64,000 bases of DNA from Rhodeus uyekii (lineage: Eukaryota > Chordata > Actinopteri > Cypriniformes > Acheilognathidae), in the NCBI GenBank assembly GCA_037043235.1, contig JAWRVZ010000468.1, positions 64,501 to 128,500 of the forward strand, in the 5' to 3' direction. Below are positions 32,166-43,842 of this stretch, in pieces. Both the position numbers and the translations under genes were made by a program. The notes beneath the pieces are model-generated. The model made no database searches, was not told the DNA's origin, and worked only from the letters and a program-made list of their open reading frames with translations. Within the stretch, counting starts at the first letter, position 1; each line of letters opens with the position of its first letter.

Positions 32166-34741
32166 TCACGAGTTCACACTTACGAATGATTCAGGAGCAA
32201 TGAATGGTAAGCGTATTTGGCGAGCTGTCCGAGGAGAGGGCTCCGAGCTCGGTATTAGCCCGAACCTGGAGCACTCCCCCCGTATCCTGACTTTGATAGG
32301 AACAATTAAGTGTGAGGAGTTGGGGTGGTGGAGGGATGCCGAAAAATGTCAAAGAGCTGTAGGCGAGTCAAACGTGTCTATATATACGTACTTCCTCTCC
32401 TGCTGATAGGATGAGGAGTAATTGCTGATGACGTGTTGATTGTATTAATCATTTGAACGTGCTCCTCCCGAACTTTGTTAATAAAACATCATTTCACGAG
32501 TTCACACTTACGAATGATTCAGGAGCAATGAATGGTAAGCGTATTTGGCGAGCTGTCCGAGGAGAGGGCTCCGAGCTCGGTATTAGCCCGAACCTGGAGC
32601 ACTCCCCCAAAAATTGCAACCTAGTCGGACAGCCGCTAAAGATTTTGATGACCCCCCAAAGAATTGCGAAGTTATGGCTGAGGGGGGGGGGGGAAAATGT
32701 GAGTTCGGGAGGGCAGATAAATGAATTTAGAAGCTTGCTCCTGCGGGAGCGTCACTGCTGCGGCAGTGGAATTTAGAAGCTTGCTCCTGCGGGAGCGTCA
32801 CTGCTGCGGCAGTGGAAGTTAGAGAGAGCTGGAAGATAGAGAGAGCTTGCTCCTGCGGGAGCGTCACTGCTGCGGCAGTGGAAGTTAGAGAGAGCTGGAA
32901 GATAGAGAGAGCTTGCTCCTGCGGGAGCGTCACTGCTGCGGCAGTGGAAGTTAGAGAGAGCTGGAAGATAGAGAGAGCTTGCTCCTGCGGGAGCGTCACT
33001 GCTGCGGCAGTGGAAGTTAGAGAGAGCTGGAAGATAGAGAGAGCTTGCTCCTGCGGGAGCGTCACTGCTGCGGCAGTGGAAGTTAGAGAGAGCTGGAAGA
33101 TAGAGAGAGCTTGCTCCTGCGGGAGCGTCACTGCTGCGGCAGTGGAAGTTAGAGAGAGCTGGAAGATAGAGAGAGCTTGCTCCTGCGGGAGCGTCACTGC
33201 TGCGGCAGTGGAAGTTAGAGAGAGCTGGAAGATAGAGAGAGCTTGCTCCTGCGGGAGCGTCACTGCTGCGGCAGTGGAAGTTAGAGGGAGCTGGAAGATA
33301 GAGAGAGCTTGCTCCTGCGGGAGCGTCACTGCTGCGGCAGTGGAAGTTATAGAGAGCTGGAAGATAGAGAGAGCTTGCTCCTGCGGGAGCGTCACTGCTG
33401 CGGCAGTGGAAGTTAGAGAGAGCTGGAAGATAGAGAGAGCTTGCTCCTGCGGGAGCGTCACTGCTGCGGCAGTGGGAGTTCTGTTCAGTGTTGTAGTCTC
33501 TTGAAATTATTTTGGTTACAGACGTCTAAATACACTCAAGAAATAACAAAATCAATATGGTTTGGAAAAGCATGGGTAAAACCTTTCAATTATAAATTGA
33601 CAGTTGAATTTATATCAGATGCATGTTGCATATTTAATTTCAAAACAAACTTACCTGTTGGAGATCGAAATATCAAAGTTTATGAAAGTTCACAAACTTA
33701 TTGGTTTTGAATAAACCCTGAGCAGGGGTTCATCCAAATATCATAGACTTATAAAGCTTATCATGGACTTAAAGGATTGAAACAGTGAAGGCAAATAATT
33801 ACTTTGAAATAGAAAGTGCATATGGTTTCTTTTCAGCGAGTCCACTTAATAGCCGATTAAGTTGAAACAGCAAGGCAGCGTTGGCAATAAGTGCTTGATT
33901 CTTGTGTGGGCGGCTGAGCGCGCGATCTGAAGTGGCGCGTGCGATCGGACTGTACTGCGCGCGATCTGGCTTCGGTGCGCGCTACTGCTTGAGTTGCGAG
34001 GAAGCAGCGCGTTACTTTAGAACAATCACATCTCAGACGTGGGTTCCCCGGAAAAGTAGTATTGAGAGGCACAACTGCTCGTGATTTAGCGATGCAGAAA
34101 TAAAAGCGCCGGGAAGGATTACAGCTGCTCTTGTTTGTGTGAGCTGACGGACAGAGAGAGTGTGAGCTGAAGCTGCAGCGCGGTCTGCTGAGGCTCGCGG
34201 CAGCGGCGGCGGCCTGGCTAGCAGGAAGAAAGCGGCATTGCCTGAGAGTCGAGCTTGTAGCTCGACCAGCTTTATCGTCCTTTCTCAATGGCAGGAGCGA
34301 TTAAAAGCCGATGTAGAGCTGCTGGATACGGATGTTTACTTGGTGGCGAGAACGGCCTCAAGTCTTACTGTGCGTTGCTTGTTGTTGCTTAGGACCTGTT
34401 TGTTTGGTCTGGCACCCGTGATGTATTGCTGAGGGTGATATAATATAGTTAGCATGGTGTTGAGCGGATGAGGATCGCTACTGGGTCCGGAGGTTTTTTG
34501 TGGAGAATCCATCTAACGAGTGGAGCTCGATTTCGGGTGTATGGCGACCAGAAGGCGGAGCCCCAATGCCGTAAACTGTCGAGATGCCGAAAAATGTCAA
34601 AGAGCTGTAGGCGAGTCAAACGTGTCTATATATACGTACTTCCTCTCCTGCTGATAGGATGAGGAGTAATTGCTGATGACGTGTTGATTGTATTAATCAT
34701 TTGAACGTGCTCCTCCCGAACTTTGTTAATAAAACATCATT
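32166..34741. mobile_element. Split-direct-repeat element, copy 1 (nested in hAT)
   Basis: Order: segment A (tcacgagttcacac..., 32166-32280), spacer B, segment C (32336-32493, ending catcatt), then A again (32494-32605), a body with a minisatellite, and C again (34584-34741). The internal C/A junction equals a fusion of the two outer ends. This is the split-direct-repeat layout of Ngaro/PAT-type tyrosine-recombinase retroelements when read on the minus strand. No recombinase or RT frame is present. Segment C contains tctatatata and AATAAAA on the plus strand, so transcription direction is unsettled. Confidence 0.6.
32728..33475 (+). repeat. 66-bp hairpin minisatellite, 10 full units plus 2 short
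   Basis: Each 66-bp unit holds gctcctgcgggagc (stem GCTCC/GGAGC) and cactgctgcggcagtg (stem CACTGC/GCAGTG), both with a TGCG loop closed by C-G. The hairpin parts are identical in all units, while rare differences fall between them. The unit length is divisible by three, which makes long meaningless frames on both strands. Confidence 0.9.
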
Positions 34742-34808
34742 TCGAAACACTAGTGTGTCAAAAACTCGAGACGTGTGTCGACACAGGGTGTCGAGCTACC
34801 CATCCCTA

Positions 34809-35035
34809 GTTTATTGTGCTCCTGGTGTTTTCGTTGCTGTCATTCCTGTTCCATCTTGAGGATTCGTATCATCACTCACCGTTCGTCTGTCTGCCCATTG
34901 AGTCCCTGCGCCACCCGGATCTGTCACACCACGGACTGTTTGTTTATTGTTTTTACTATCAGAATTTTAGACAAAATTCTCACTTTGCACTCGTAGTTGA
35001 ATTCTGTCTCATTCACCCTCAGTCTCACCCTCATG
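34809..35035 (+). mobile_element. LTR-like remnant, right part
   Basis: Continuation of the remnant at 30960-31160, matching 8751-8990. Confidence 0.4.
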
Positions 35036-36049
35036 ACAGCTTTTTTATGAATCAGTCAACACACGTGGTGAGTCACGTCATCTTCAGCTGTTATTGTCAC
35101 TTGCACTGCCTTCCACATGTATAGCATAGCTTTCTCTGTCAGCGGCCAGGATTTCACATGTGACAAAACTTTACTTGAGGATAGTACGAATGCAAAGGCT
35201 TTAGATACTGCTTTGTATGTGACTAGATTAGTGAACCCCATACATTGACTGGTTCCATTTGTATAGCTCGTGCAGCAGAGCAACTTGGTGACTGTGAGAT
35301 GGCAAATAGTCGGTCAAAACAGCTCTGATAAGAACATCAAACAGGTTATCCCCACTCAGTGAAGTGCCCTAGCCATTGGTGATTATATTACATGGAACGT
35401 GAAAATAGAGACTCCAGCCACCATATCATATATCAATAGCCTCCAGTCATATGTTTGCCTTGAGTCAGAGCATTTGACATCAAAGAAAATTAAAGGTGTT
35501 GACTAATGCTAAGATTGTTATTCATGTCGGCACTAATGATGCCTGACTTCACCAGCCGGAGATAACTAAAATTAACATTAAAGAGATGTGCAGACTTACA
35601 AGTACGATATCAGACACCTAGATATCGTCATATAGAGACTGTATCTGTTCCCCCAAATTAGCAAAAACAGAAATCCCTTAAAACCTTTTTAGGTTAAGAA
35701 TTAAATTGATGTCCAAAAACAAAACAAAAAATTGGATATGAACAAATGATAAAGCTTGGGTTGCTGAATATACGATAGCTTTTCTCAATAAAGACTAAAA
35801 CTGCTTGTGTTTAGATCTTGCATTATTCATTCATTGCAACAAATCGTGACAGTTGGCTTGTCAGAGGAATTAAAACGGTTACTTTTAAAATCAGATTTTT
35901 TAAATATATACATTTTCTTTGAACTTACCCGGCAAATTGCTGTCCAAAGAAAACATGCCAGTAGTAAAACTACACAATTTCGTAACCTGCAGACTGAAGA
36001 TACACAGAAATAATAAATTTCCAAATCCTTCAAAACATGAAACCATAAT
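35036..36049. other. Non-coding DNA of unit 2
   Basis: Aligns with 9060-9215 and 10904-11777 of unit 1. It preserves the empty hAT site near 35211. Confidence 0.5.
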
Positions 36050-38579
36050 TCACGAGTTCACACTTACAAATGATTCAGGAGCAATAATAATAAGCATATT
36101 TGGCGTGCTGTCCGAGGAAAGGGCTCCGAGCTTGGTATTCAGCCCGAACCTGGAGCACTCCCCCTGTATCCTGACTTTGATAGGAACAATTAAGTGTGAG
36201 GAGTTGGGGTGGTGGAGGGATGCCGAAAAATGTCAAAGAGCTGTAGGTGAGTCAAACATGTCTATATATACATGCTTCCTCTCCTGCTGACAGGATGAGG
36301 AGTAATTGCTAATGACGTGTTGATTGTGTTAATCATTTGAACGTGCTCCTCCCGAACTTTGTTAATAAAACATAATTTCACGAGTTCACACTTACAAATG
36401 ATTCAGGAGCAATAAATGGTAAGCATATTTGGCGTGCTGTCCGAGGAGAGGGCTCCGAGCTCGGTATTCAGCCCGAACCTGGAGCACTCCCCCAAAAATT
36501 GCAATCTAGTCGGACAGCCGCTAAGATTTTGATGACCCCCCAAAGAATTGCGAGGTTACGGCTGAGGGGGGGGGGGGGCAATTGTGAGTTCGGGAGGGCA
36601 GATGAATGTTTCTGTAGAGGGCTTGAGGTGCGGAGGGGATGATATGGCTTTAGCAATGGGTATATGTTTGTAGTTCAATTTGTTGCAAGAAAGAGAATTG
36701 GGTGTAATTTTGTTTCTAGGAGTATGAGGGGTACCTCTGAAACTACTCCCCTGGCTGCCATAGGAGTAGAGAGGTATGTAGCCACCGCGGTAGGGGAAAC
36801 CCCCGTGGTCGCTGCAGGAGCAGGAGGCACGTCGCTGCCGTGATAGCGGAAACCCCTCGGGGCCGCTGCAGGACCAAGGTGGTGCGTCGCTGCCGCGGTG
36901 GTGGAAATTAGAAGCTTGCTCCTGCGGGAGCGGCACTGCTGCGGCAGTGGAAGATAGAGAGAGCTTGCTCCTGCGGGCGCGTCACTGCTGCGGCAGTGGA
37001 AGTTAGAGAGAGCTTGCTCCTGCGGGAGCGTCACTGCTGCGGCAGTGGAAGATAGAGAGAGCTTGCTCCTGCGGGAGCGTCACTGCTGCGGCAGTGGAAG
37101 ATAGAGAGAGCTTGCTCCTGCGGGAGCATCACTGCTGCGGCAGTGGAAGATAGAGAGAGCTTGCTCCTGCGGGAGCATCACTGCTGCGGCAGTGGAAGAT
37201 AGAGAGAGCTTGCTCCTGCGGGAGCGTCACTGCTGCGGCAGTGGAAGATAGAGAGAGCTTGCTCCTGCGGGAGCGTCACTGCTGCGGCAGTAGGAGTTCT
37301 GTTCAGTGTTTCAGTCTCTTGAAATTATTTTGGTTACAGACGTCTAAATACACTCAAGAAATAACAAAATCAATATGGTTTGTAAAAGCATGAGTAAAAC
37401 CTTTCAATTATAAATTGACAGTTGAATTTATATCAGATGCATGTTGCATATTTAATTTCAAAACGAACTTACCTGTCGAAACAAACTTACCTGTTGGAAA
37501 TCGGAATATCAAAGTTTATGAAAGTTCACAAACTTATTGGCTTTGAATAAACCCTGGCTAGGGGTTCATCCAAATATCATAGACTTATAAAGCTTATCAT
37601 AGACTTAAAGGATTGAAACAGTGAAGGCAGAGAATTACTTCGAAATAGGAAGTGCTTATGGTTTCTTTCCAGTGAGTCCGCTTAAGCAATAAGTACAGGC
37701 AGCGTTGGCAATAAGTACTTGATTCTTGTGTGGGCGGCTGAGCGCGCGATCGACTGTAATGAGCGCGATCTGAAGCAGCGCGTGCGATCGGACTGAACTG
37801 CGCGCGATCTGACTTCTGAGCTGCGCGGAAGCAGCGCGTTACTTTAAAAACAATCGCATTTCAGACGTGGGTTCCCCGGAACAGTAGCATTGAGGTGGCA
37901 CAAACTGCTCGTGATTTAGCGATGCTGAAATAAAAAGCGCCGGGAAGGATTACAGCTGCTCTTGTTTGAGTGAGCTGACGGACAGAGAGAGTGTGAGCTG
38001 AAACTGCAGCGCGGTCTGCTGAGGCTCGCGGCGGCGGCCTGGCTAGCAGGAAGAAAGCATTTCAGGCTAGCATTGCCTGTGATTCGAGCTTGCTTCTCGA
38101 CCAGCTTTATTATCCTTCAAAATGGCAGGAGTGATTGAAAGGGGCCGATGTAGAGCTGCTGAATACGGATGTTTGCTTGGTGGCGAGAACAGGCCTCGCG
38201 TCTTACTGTGCATTTGCTTGTTGTTGCTTAGGACCCGTTTGTTTGGTCTGGCACCCGAGATGTATTGCTGAGGGTGATATAATATAGTTAGCATGGTGTT
38301 AGGCGGATGAGGATCGCTACTGGGTCCGGAGGTTTTCGTAGAGAATCCATCTAACGAGTCTAGCTCGATTTCGGGTGTATCGCGACCAGAAGGCGGAGCC
38401 ACAATGCCGTAAACTGTCGAGCTGCCGAAAAATGTCAAAGAGCTGTAGGTGAGTCAAACATGTCTATATATACATGCTTCCTCTCCTGCTGATAGGATGA
38501 GGAGTAATTGCTAATGACGTGTTGATTGTGTTAATCATTTGAACGTGCTCCTCCCGAACTTTGTTAATAAAACATCATT
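36050..38579. mobile_element. Split-direct-repeat element, copy 2
   Basis: Same A-B-C-A-body-C layout as 32166-34741, including an identical 328-bp first block (36050-36377). The unoccupied site in unit 1 (about 11772-11785, ccataatatgaaaaatg) shows that the element joins ccataat to atgtaaaatg with no duplicated target bases. The body is longer than in copy 1, with an extra part at 36600-36900. Confidence 0.68.
36903..37292 (+). repeat. 49-bp hairpin minisatellite, 8 units
   Basis: The same two TGCG-loop hairpins as in copy 1, but the unit is 49 bp because a 17-bp piece (agttagagagagctgga type) is missing. One unit has a stem-breaking change (gggcgc for gggagc). Confidence 0.88.
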
Positions 38580-39180
38580 ATGTAAAATGTAGTCAAGTTC
38601 ATAAATGAATTACCTGGTAGGTATGATGTCGTTGTGGATGGTCTGAGCATGGCTAAGTCTGTAGCTTTCCTAGAACATTTTTACATCTGTTTGTGAGGGA
38701 AGTATTTAACATTATATCAATAAAGTCTTGTTAAACTTGCCACACTGCTCTGAAAATGAGGCGGTTCCGCAATGTGACACGTAGACAGTTAAGTTTTGTT
38801 TGATTTGATCAATAGTGTCAATAGTTATATATGTTTCAATTAGATAATTTATGACCATATTTATGGTGTGATTTATGGACCTAATTTATGGACATACCCT
38901 GTGTATGGACATAACCTGCCAGTCAAACTGTGTGGTCAACGTTTGACAGAAAGGTGTTTAGGGGTTGAATCCAATCGACAGGATAGCGACCAAAGATCGA
39001 CCAGTCGATCGCGATCGACGGATTGGCGACCACTGGGCTAGACTACAGGAGCGCCACATTTTGTAAAAGTTGCTCATATCCATATACTGGTTGTCTCTTC
39101 TTCCAGGTAGGCGAAAGGCAGTGCAAAGAAACGCACTCATGGGGCAGGGGAAGTCCCACAAAGAAGTGTAAGACTCTGGA
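38580..39180. other. Non-coding DNA of unit 2
   Basis: Aligns with 11778-12180 and then with the flanks of the 13177-14412 insertion. It provides the empty site for that insertion near 39100. Confidence 0.5.
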
Positions 39181-39592
39181 TGTCAGGGTTCTGTCACTCC
39201 AGTTTGTGTTTCTAGTGTGTCTGTTGACAGAGCTCTGACACTGCCCCTTTGTTTTGTCTTGTACTGTGAAACCCCGCCCATCTTGTTCCCTCGTTTCCCC
39301 TTATTGATCCCAGCTGTTTCTGCTCGTTACCTTCCTCATGGGTTCCCTATTTAATCCCGATGTGCTTGGTGTCCTGTGTCATGCCGTTGTCATTCTATGT
39401 CTCGTCTCCTTCGATGTTTCCTCGTTCTGTGTATACCGGTCCATCAGGTTTGTTTGTTTAATGTTATGTTTCCTAGTTTAGTAATATTTTCCCCCACGTG
39501 GGTATTTCTTTTGTGAGTTTTATGTTTATTTCTGTTATATTAAATATTCCTTCACCCTGCATCTTGAGTCCTCCCTTTAATGATCCGTGACA
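39181..39592 (+). mobile_element. Solo LTR, plus orientation
   Basis: A 412-bp block, tgtcagggtt to ccgtgaca, in the same family as 15171-15594 but inverted. The flanks ctgga/cttga suggest a target duplication with one mismatch. Confidence 0.65.
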
Positions 39593-42500
39593 CTTGATGG
39601 GAATACAGGTTCGATCCCCAGTTTGCAGGTATTCGGTGGCACTGTGAACCTATTTTTGTAGTATACTTTGTGGTTTCATCACGCAGAAGCCACAGCTTTG
39701 TTGTTCAAAGATCGCCGCCTCCATCTCTTCCTACCATGATTTCAGGTAAGTATTAACCTAAAATATGGCTAACAATAACTGAGTAATCTGATCAGTACTT
39801 ATTATTTTAAAAAGCAGAAGAGACGAAATGCTGTAAACAGCTCTGCTTCTCAAAGTAAATTTTCAGAGCTCAGTAGGAAAATGGTCAGTCTGGATTTTAA
39901 TTCTGATTGTAAAAATTAGGTTGTAAGTCATGATAAAATAACGAATGAGAGAAGAGATTAAATTGTGCAAACAGCTCTGCTCTTCAAATGCAAAATTTGA
40001 GTTCAGTAAAAAAATGCTCCTAGTTTTTGAAAGTTGTGAGCAAAGGAAAAGCCTGAACAATACAAATGTCTACTAGAAGTGATAAAGTAACATACATTTC
40101 TGGTGTTAAGTGTGTTTGAAAGAAGATCAGTGTATAATACATGTACCAAAATTTACATTTTCGTCTGGAAAAGGACAAAAATAAGATTAATGCCTTAAGG
40201 AATTCTTTTGAAACATTTTATAGTGAATGGACAAGGATAAATTGCGTAAAATTACAAATAAGGACTCGAAAAGATGGGAGTTTCAATAATACGTAATTCG
40301 CATAAAGACAACTATAAAAATTATAATTGTTTGATAAACATTTTTGGCAGAATAAATTTTATTTCTGAAGCAGGCCAGAGTCAAAATAAAGTAGATAAAG
40401 TTAAAAGTTACAAAAATGCAGTGTTCTAGTCCCTGACTGTCTCAGAGTCTCTCTCTCTCATTCAAAGTCATAAGTGATAAACAATTTACAGGAAGTGTTC
40501 AGTGAAAATCATAGACACAGACACGTTTAAAGGTATCATGTTAAAGGACAGTTCAAAAATTCCACATTTAGAAAAGGTTTGAACAACTCAATGCCTTTAA
40601 AGATGTGTTTTTAATAATGACCTTATTATAAAAGGGAGAGATTTTGGTTAAATTGTTATGTTTTGTCTCATCATAGTCTCCACTATGGTACTAGGCTGAT
40701 GGAGTAGACAATTGTGATAGCGATGCAGATATTAAACACAGAGAATAATCTATGTTCCTGTTTTGAAGACGTTAATGGATTTTACTTATACAATACTGTT
40801 ATTTACCTGTTTGAACAATATCAGGCAGTCGAAATGACTCTGGTGGTTCTTGAATGCACCTTCCCTAAGCTCTAGAAAATACCTGAACTATAAGAAAACT
40901 CAAAGATTTGCAATGGGAATGAGCGGTTACCAGTGTGCTCGAGGGAGTTCACCCTATGACAGCTAAGATCCTTTAATGGGGCCACAGGGAGGACAACTTA
41001 AGGCAGAGGGTCGCCGCCACCACTGGGCATCTATCCAAAAACAGGGGTGAAGAGATGTTTTCTGTGACCGATGTATGAGAGTTGAGTGGATGTCTGTGTG
41101 ATGGCCAGCAGCATCATTGAGAGGGGGACCTATGAGAAATTACAGCAGTCTGCCCCAAAACTGAGCTCCTCAATACCCGATCACTGCAACCGCATTCCTT
41201 GAATGACGTGTGACAAGTGTCCTCAGATTGAAGAAGATGCCAGGGGGATGAGACCCTGAGGAGGTTGTGCGTACGCACAAAACGGGACTGGAAATGTACG
41301 TACGCCAGTTTCCACGCAAAGGTTGTGATCTATAAAAAACAACTTGACGGGAGAATGTGTGCACATTTAAGCAAACTTTGACCCATGACATCTGCGATTT
41401 ATAAAGGGAATGTTCCTGACAGGCGTGCGCACACACTGTTTTATAAATCTGAATTTTTTTTTGCCGTATGGCATTTTTGGCTTTTGGGCGCACGTAAACT
41501 TTTAGTAGTGATCCTACGCACAGTTTTATAAATGAGACCCCTGGTCTGGATAACAAAGGTTAAGTGAATTTTAAACTAACAGTAAACTTAGTAATGCTCC
41601 TACCATACTTTATTTAATCGAAATGGGTCTAATTAACATTTAAAAAATTTGTGAACTATTAAGGTTTCTATATTGGAAAGAATTTAATATTGCATTCTGC
41701 CTGGGTACAGTCTTAAGAGGCTGTTGAGAGAAACATTTCAGTGGAGGCAGTGATGGCACTCTGTTATCGAAATGATAATGAATCAAAACAACCTAGATAA
41801 CTTTTCTAAAAACCAACAGAAGAAAAAAAGAGACATGCTTTTAGACTGGATAATGTAAACCATTTTAATAGATTATAAATCTATTAGATTATAGATCATA
41901 AAAGATTTTAAAGCTTAAATAATAGATTATAAATCTATTAGATTATAGATCATAAAAGATTTTAAAGCTTAAATCTATTTAGAATAAACACCAAGAGTAA
42001 ACCTTGAATACAATTGATTTATTTTCATGCCTGAGTGTGCGTGAGTCTGACTGCACTTTGTTTTGTATGTCCACATTGTGTGCATATGTTGTCATTAACG
42101 TCTGGAATGAGAGTTTTAACATTACAGATTGGTTATGTGAAATGACAAACTGTACAGAAGCCGATCATTTTAATTGAATCTCAAGAAGAGACTATACAGA
42201 ACGTGGGGCGAGCTTTAACTGAACTGATTATACAGCTCTGTCTGCTAGTGGAAAATATAGCCACTTTAGTCATTTATGACATTCATTTCAATTATTCAAT
42301 TAATTGTGTAAGACCCTTGTATAAATTCAACTGAGGGTCTAAATTGAAATACTATCAGGTATGTGTGATCCGAATGTTAAACGTACATGTTATAGACTTG
42401 ACAGCAGAGAAAGAGTGACACATTGGCTAAGTCACCCTCCAAATTATCCAGAGAGAACCCTCACATTTTTGAAAGGCTGCTGGGTGAACAAAAGGAATAA

Positions 42501-43228
42501 ATAAAACTTAAATTTTTATTTATTTATTTTCATCCATTAAATGAATGCATGACATTAGATAAACTATTTATATAAAAAGGAATTGATGGAAAAAACAGCT
42601 ATGAGATTATCTGTGATTTAGGGATTAAAGTACAAGTACTCCACTTCACTGGTTTTCATGTTTCAGGGAGATCACCAATGAAAATCAAACTTCAAGGTCC
42701 CTCAAGGTTTCAGTTCTTGGACCCCTTCTGTACTCCTTGTACACCACATCACTTTGTCTCATCATACAGACACACGGTTTCTCATATCATTTCAACCAGA
42801 TGATCGCTGGTTCAACCAATGGTAGCTGCACGAATCACAAGCTGTCTAGTGGACATTTAGGCATGGATGAAAGAGCGTCATCTGCAGTTCAAAATGGCAA
42901 AAACTGAGCTTCTCGTCTTCCCTGCAAAGATAAATTATTGATTTTTGATAGATTATTATCTAGTCATACACAAAAATGTGCAAACTGTACATCCAAGAGA
43001 GAGAGAGAGCGCGAGAGAGAGAGAGTTTTTTTGTGTGATTAAATTTAGTTTTGTATTAAATAATGAGTGGATTGTGACATTATTAGCTGGTTGGATAAAA
43101 CAACTGGAAATGAAATATATTTATTTATGTAGAACCAACTGTATTGTTCATGTTGCCAAAAAGCTAAAATAAACTAGATAGGAAGATCAACATTTTGACA
43201 TTTTTATAAATCATTGTAAATGAGTATA
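39593..43228. other. Non-coding DNA of unit 2
   Basis: Aligns with 14640-16987 and 18983-19670. 41787-41800 is the empty site of the unit 1 LTR element. 41850-41990 contains a short local duplication of about 60 bp ('gattataaatctattagatt'). No gene is seen. Confidence 0.5.
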
Positions 43229-43842
43229 CAGTGGTACCTCGAGATACGAAATTAATCCGTTCCGAGGCGGCCTTCGTATAATGAGTTTTTCGTATCTTGG
43301 AACACATTTTACATGTAAAATGGCTAATCCGTTCCAAGCCCTCCAAAAACACCCATAAAGCTAAATTTATCTATAAACAATGAAATAACGTAAAACGTCG
43401 AAGCTTACCTTTCGAGTGAGGCTATCTCCGAAAGTGGCGGCAGAGGAGGAGGAGGACAAACGGCAGATAACGTACGTACACTTAACTTTACGAAAACACA
43501 TACAAAATTTACAGTTTCGGGTGCGGAGTGGCTGAGCTAAAGCACGCCAGCACGTACGTATAGAAGATGCATGATGGTGGGATTGGGATGCTGTCCAATT
43601 AGAGAGAAGGATCTCATGGCTTGGCTAGCATCAGGAACCAATGGGAGAGCAGGAGGATGGTGGCGAGTCTACTATAACTAAGATGTGCGGCGCGAGTTTC
43701 AAAATTGTTATGGGGCGAATCTCTGACTTACAGAAACCTTTTGTATCTTGAAAACTTTTCGTATGTAGAGCAGTAAAATTTTTCGTCTTTGCTTTGGATT
43801 TTTGCCTTGAAGTTGAGCCTTTCGTATCTTGAGGTACTACTG
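43229..43842. mobile_element. Tc1/pogo-type non-autonomous element
   Basis: Termini CAGTGGTACCTCGAGATACGAA and TTCGTATCTTGAGGTACTACTG with TA on both sides (43227-43228, 43843-43844). Unit 1 is unoccupied at about 19672. No transposase frame. Confidence 0.8.

Larger units (their letters stand above)
31171..34808. mobile_element. hAT-like element interrupting the LTR remnant
   Basis: Termini TAGGGATG and CATCCCTA are flanked by the imperfect 8-mers gtttctag (31163-31170) and gtttattg (34809-34816). The unoccupied site in unit 1 reads gtttcttc at 8751-8758. Inside are a pogo-type remnant and a complete split-direct-repeat element. No hAT transposase is seen. Confidence 0.65.

Noticed and set aside
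32728..33475. CRISPR-like appearance (regular repeats with palindromes)
   Set aside because: No unique spacers, no cas genes, and the host is a vertebrate. It is a minisatellite.
32727..33504. Two long overlapping frames (about 230-244 codons) on opposite strands
   Set aside because: They are produced by a 66-bp tandem repeat whose unit is divisible by three; the sister array with 49-bp units does not keep them open.
32166..34741. Helitron or ordinary LTR element
   Set aside because: No CTRR end or terminal hairpin in an A/T site, and no matching full-length direct LTRs; the right end repeats only segment C. The split-direct-repeat reading fits better, although a tandem dimer cannot be fully excluded.
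39598..39640. Possible tRNA gene (ggttcgatcccc)
   Set aside because: Only a B-box-like T-arm is present, with no acceptor stem, D-arm or anticodon arm at the right distance; probably a SINE remnant.
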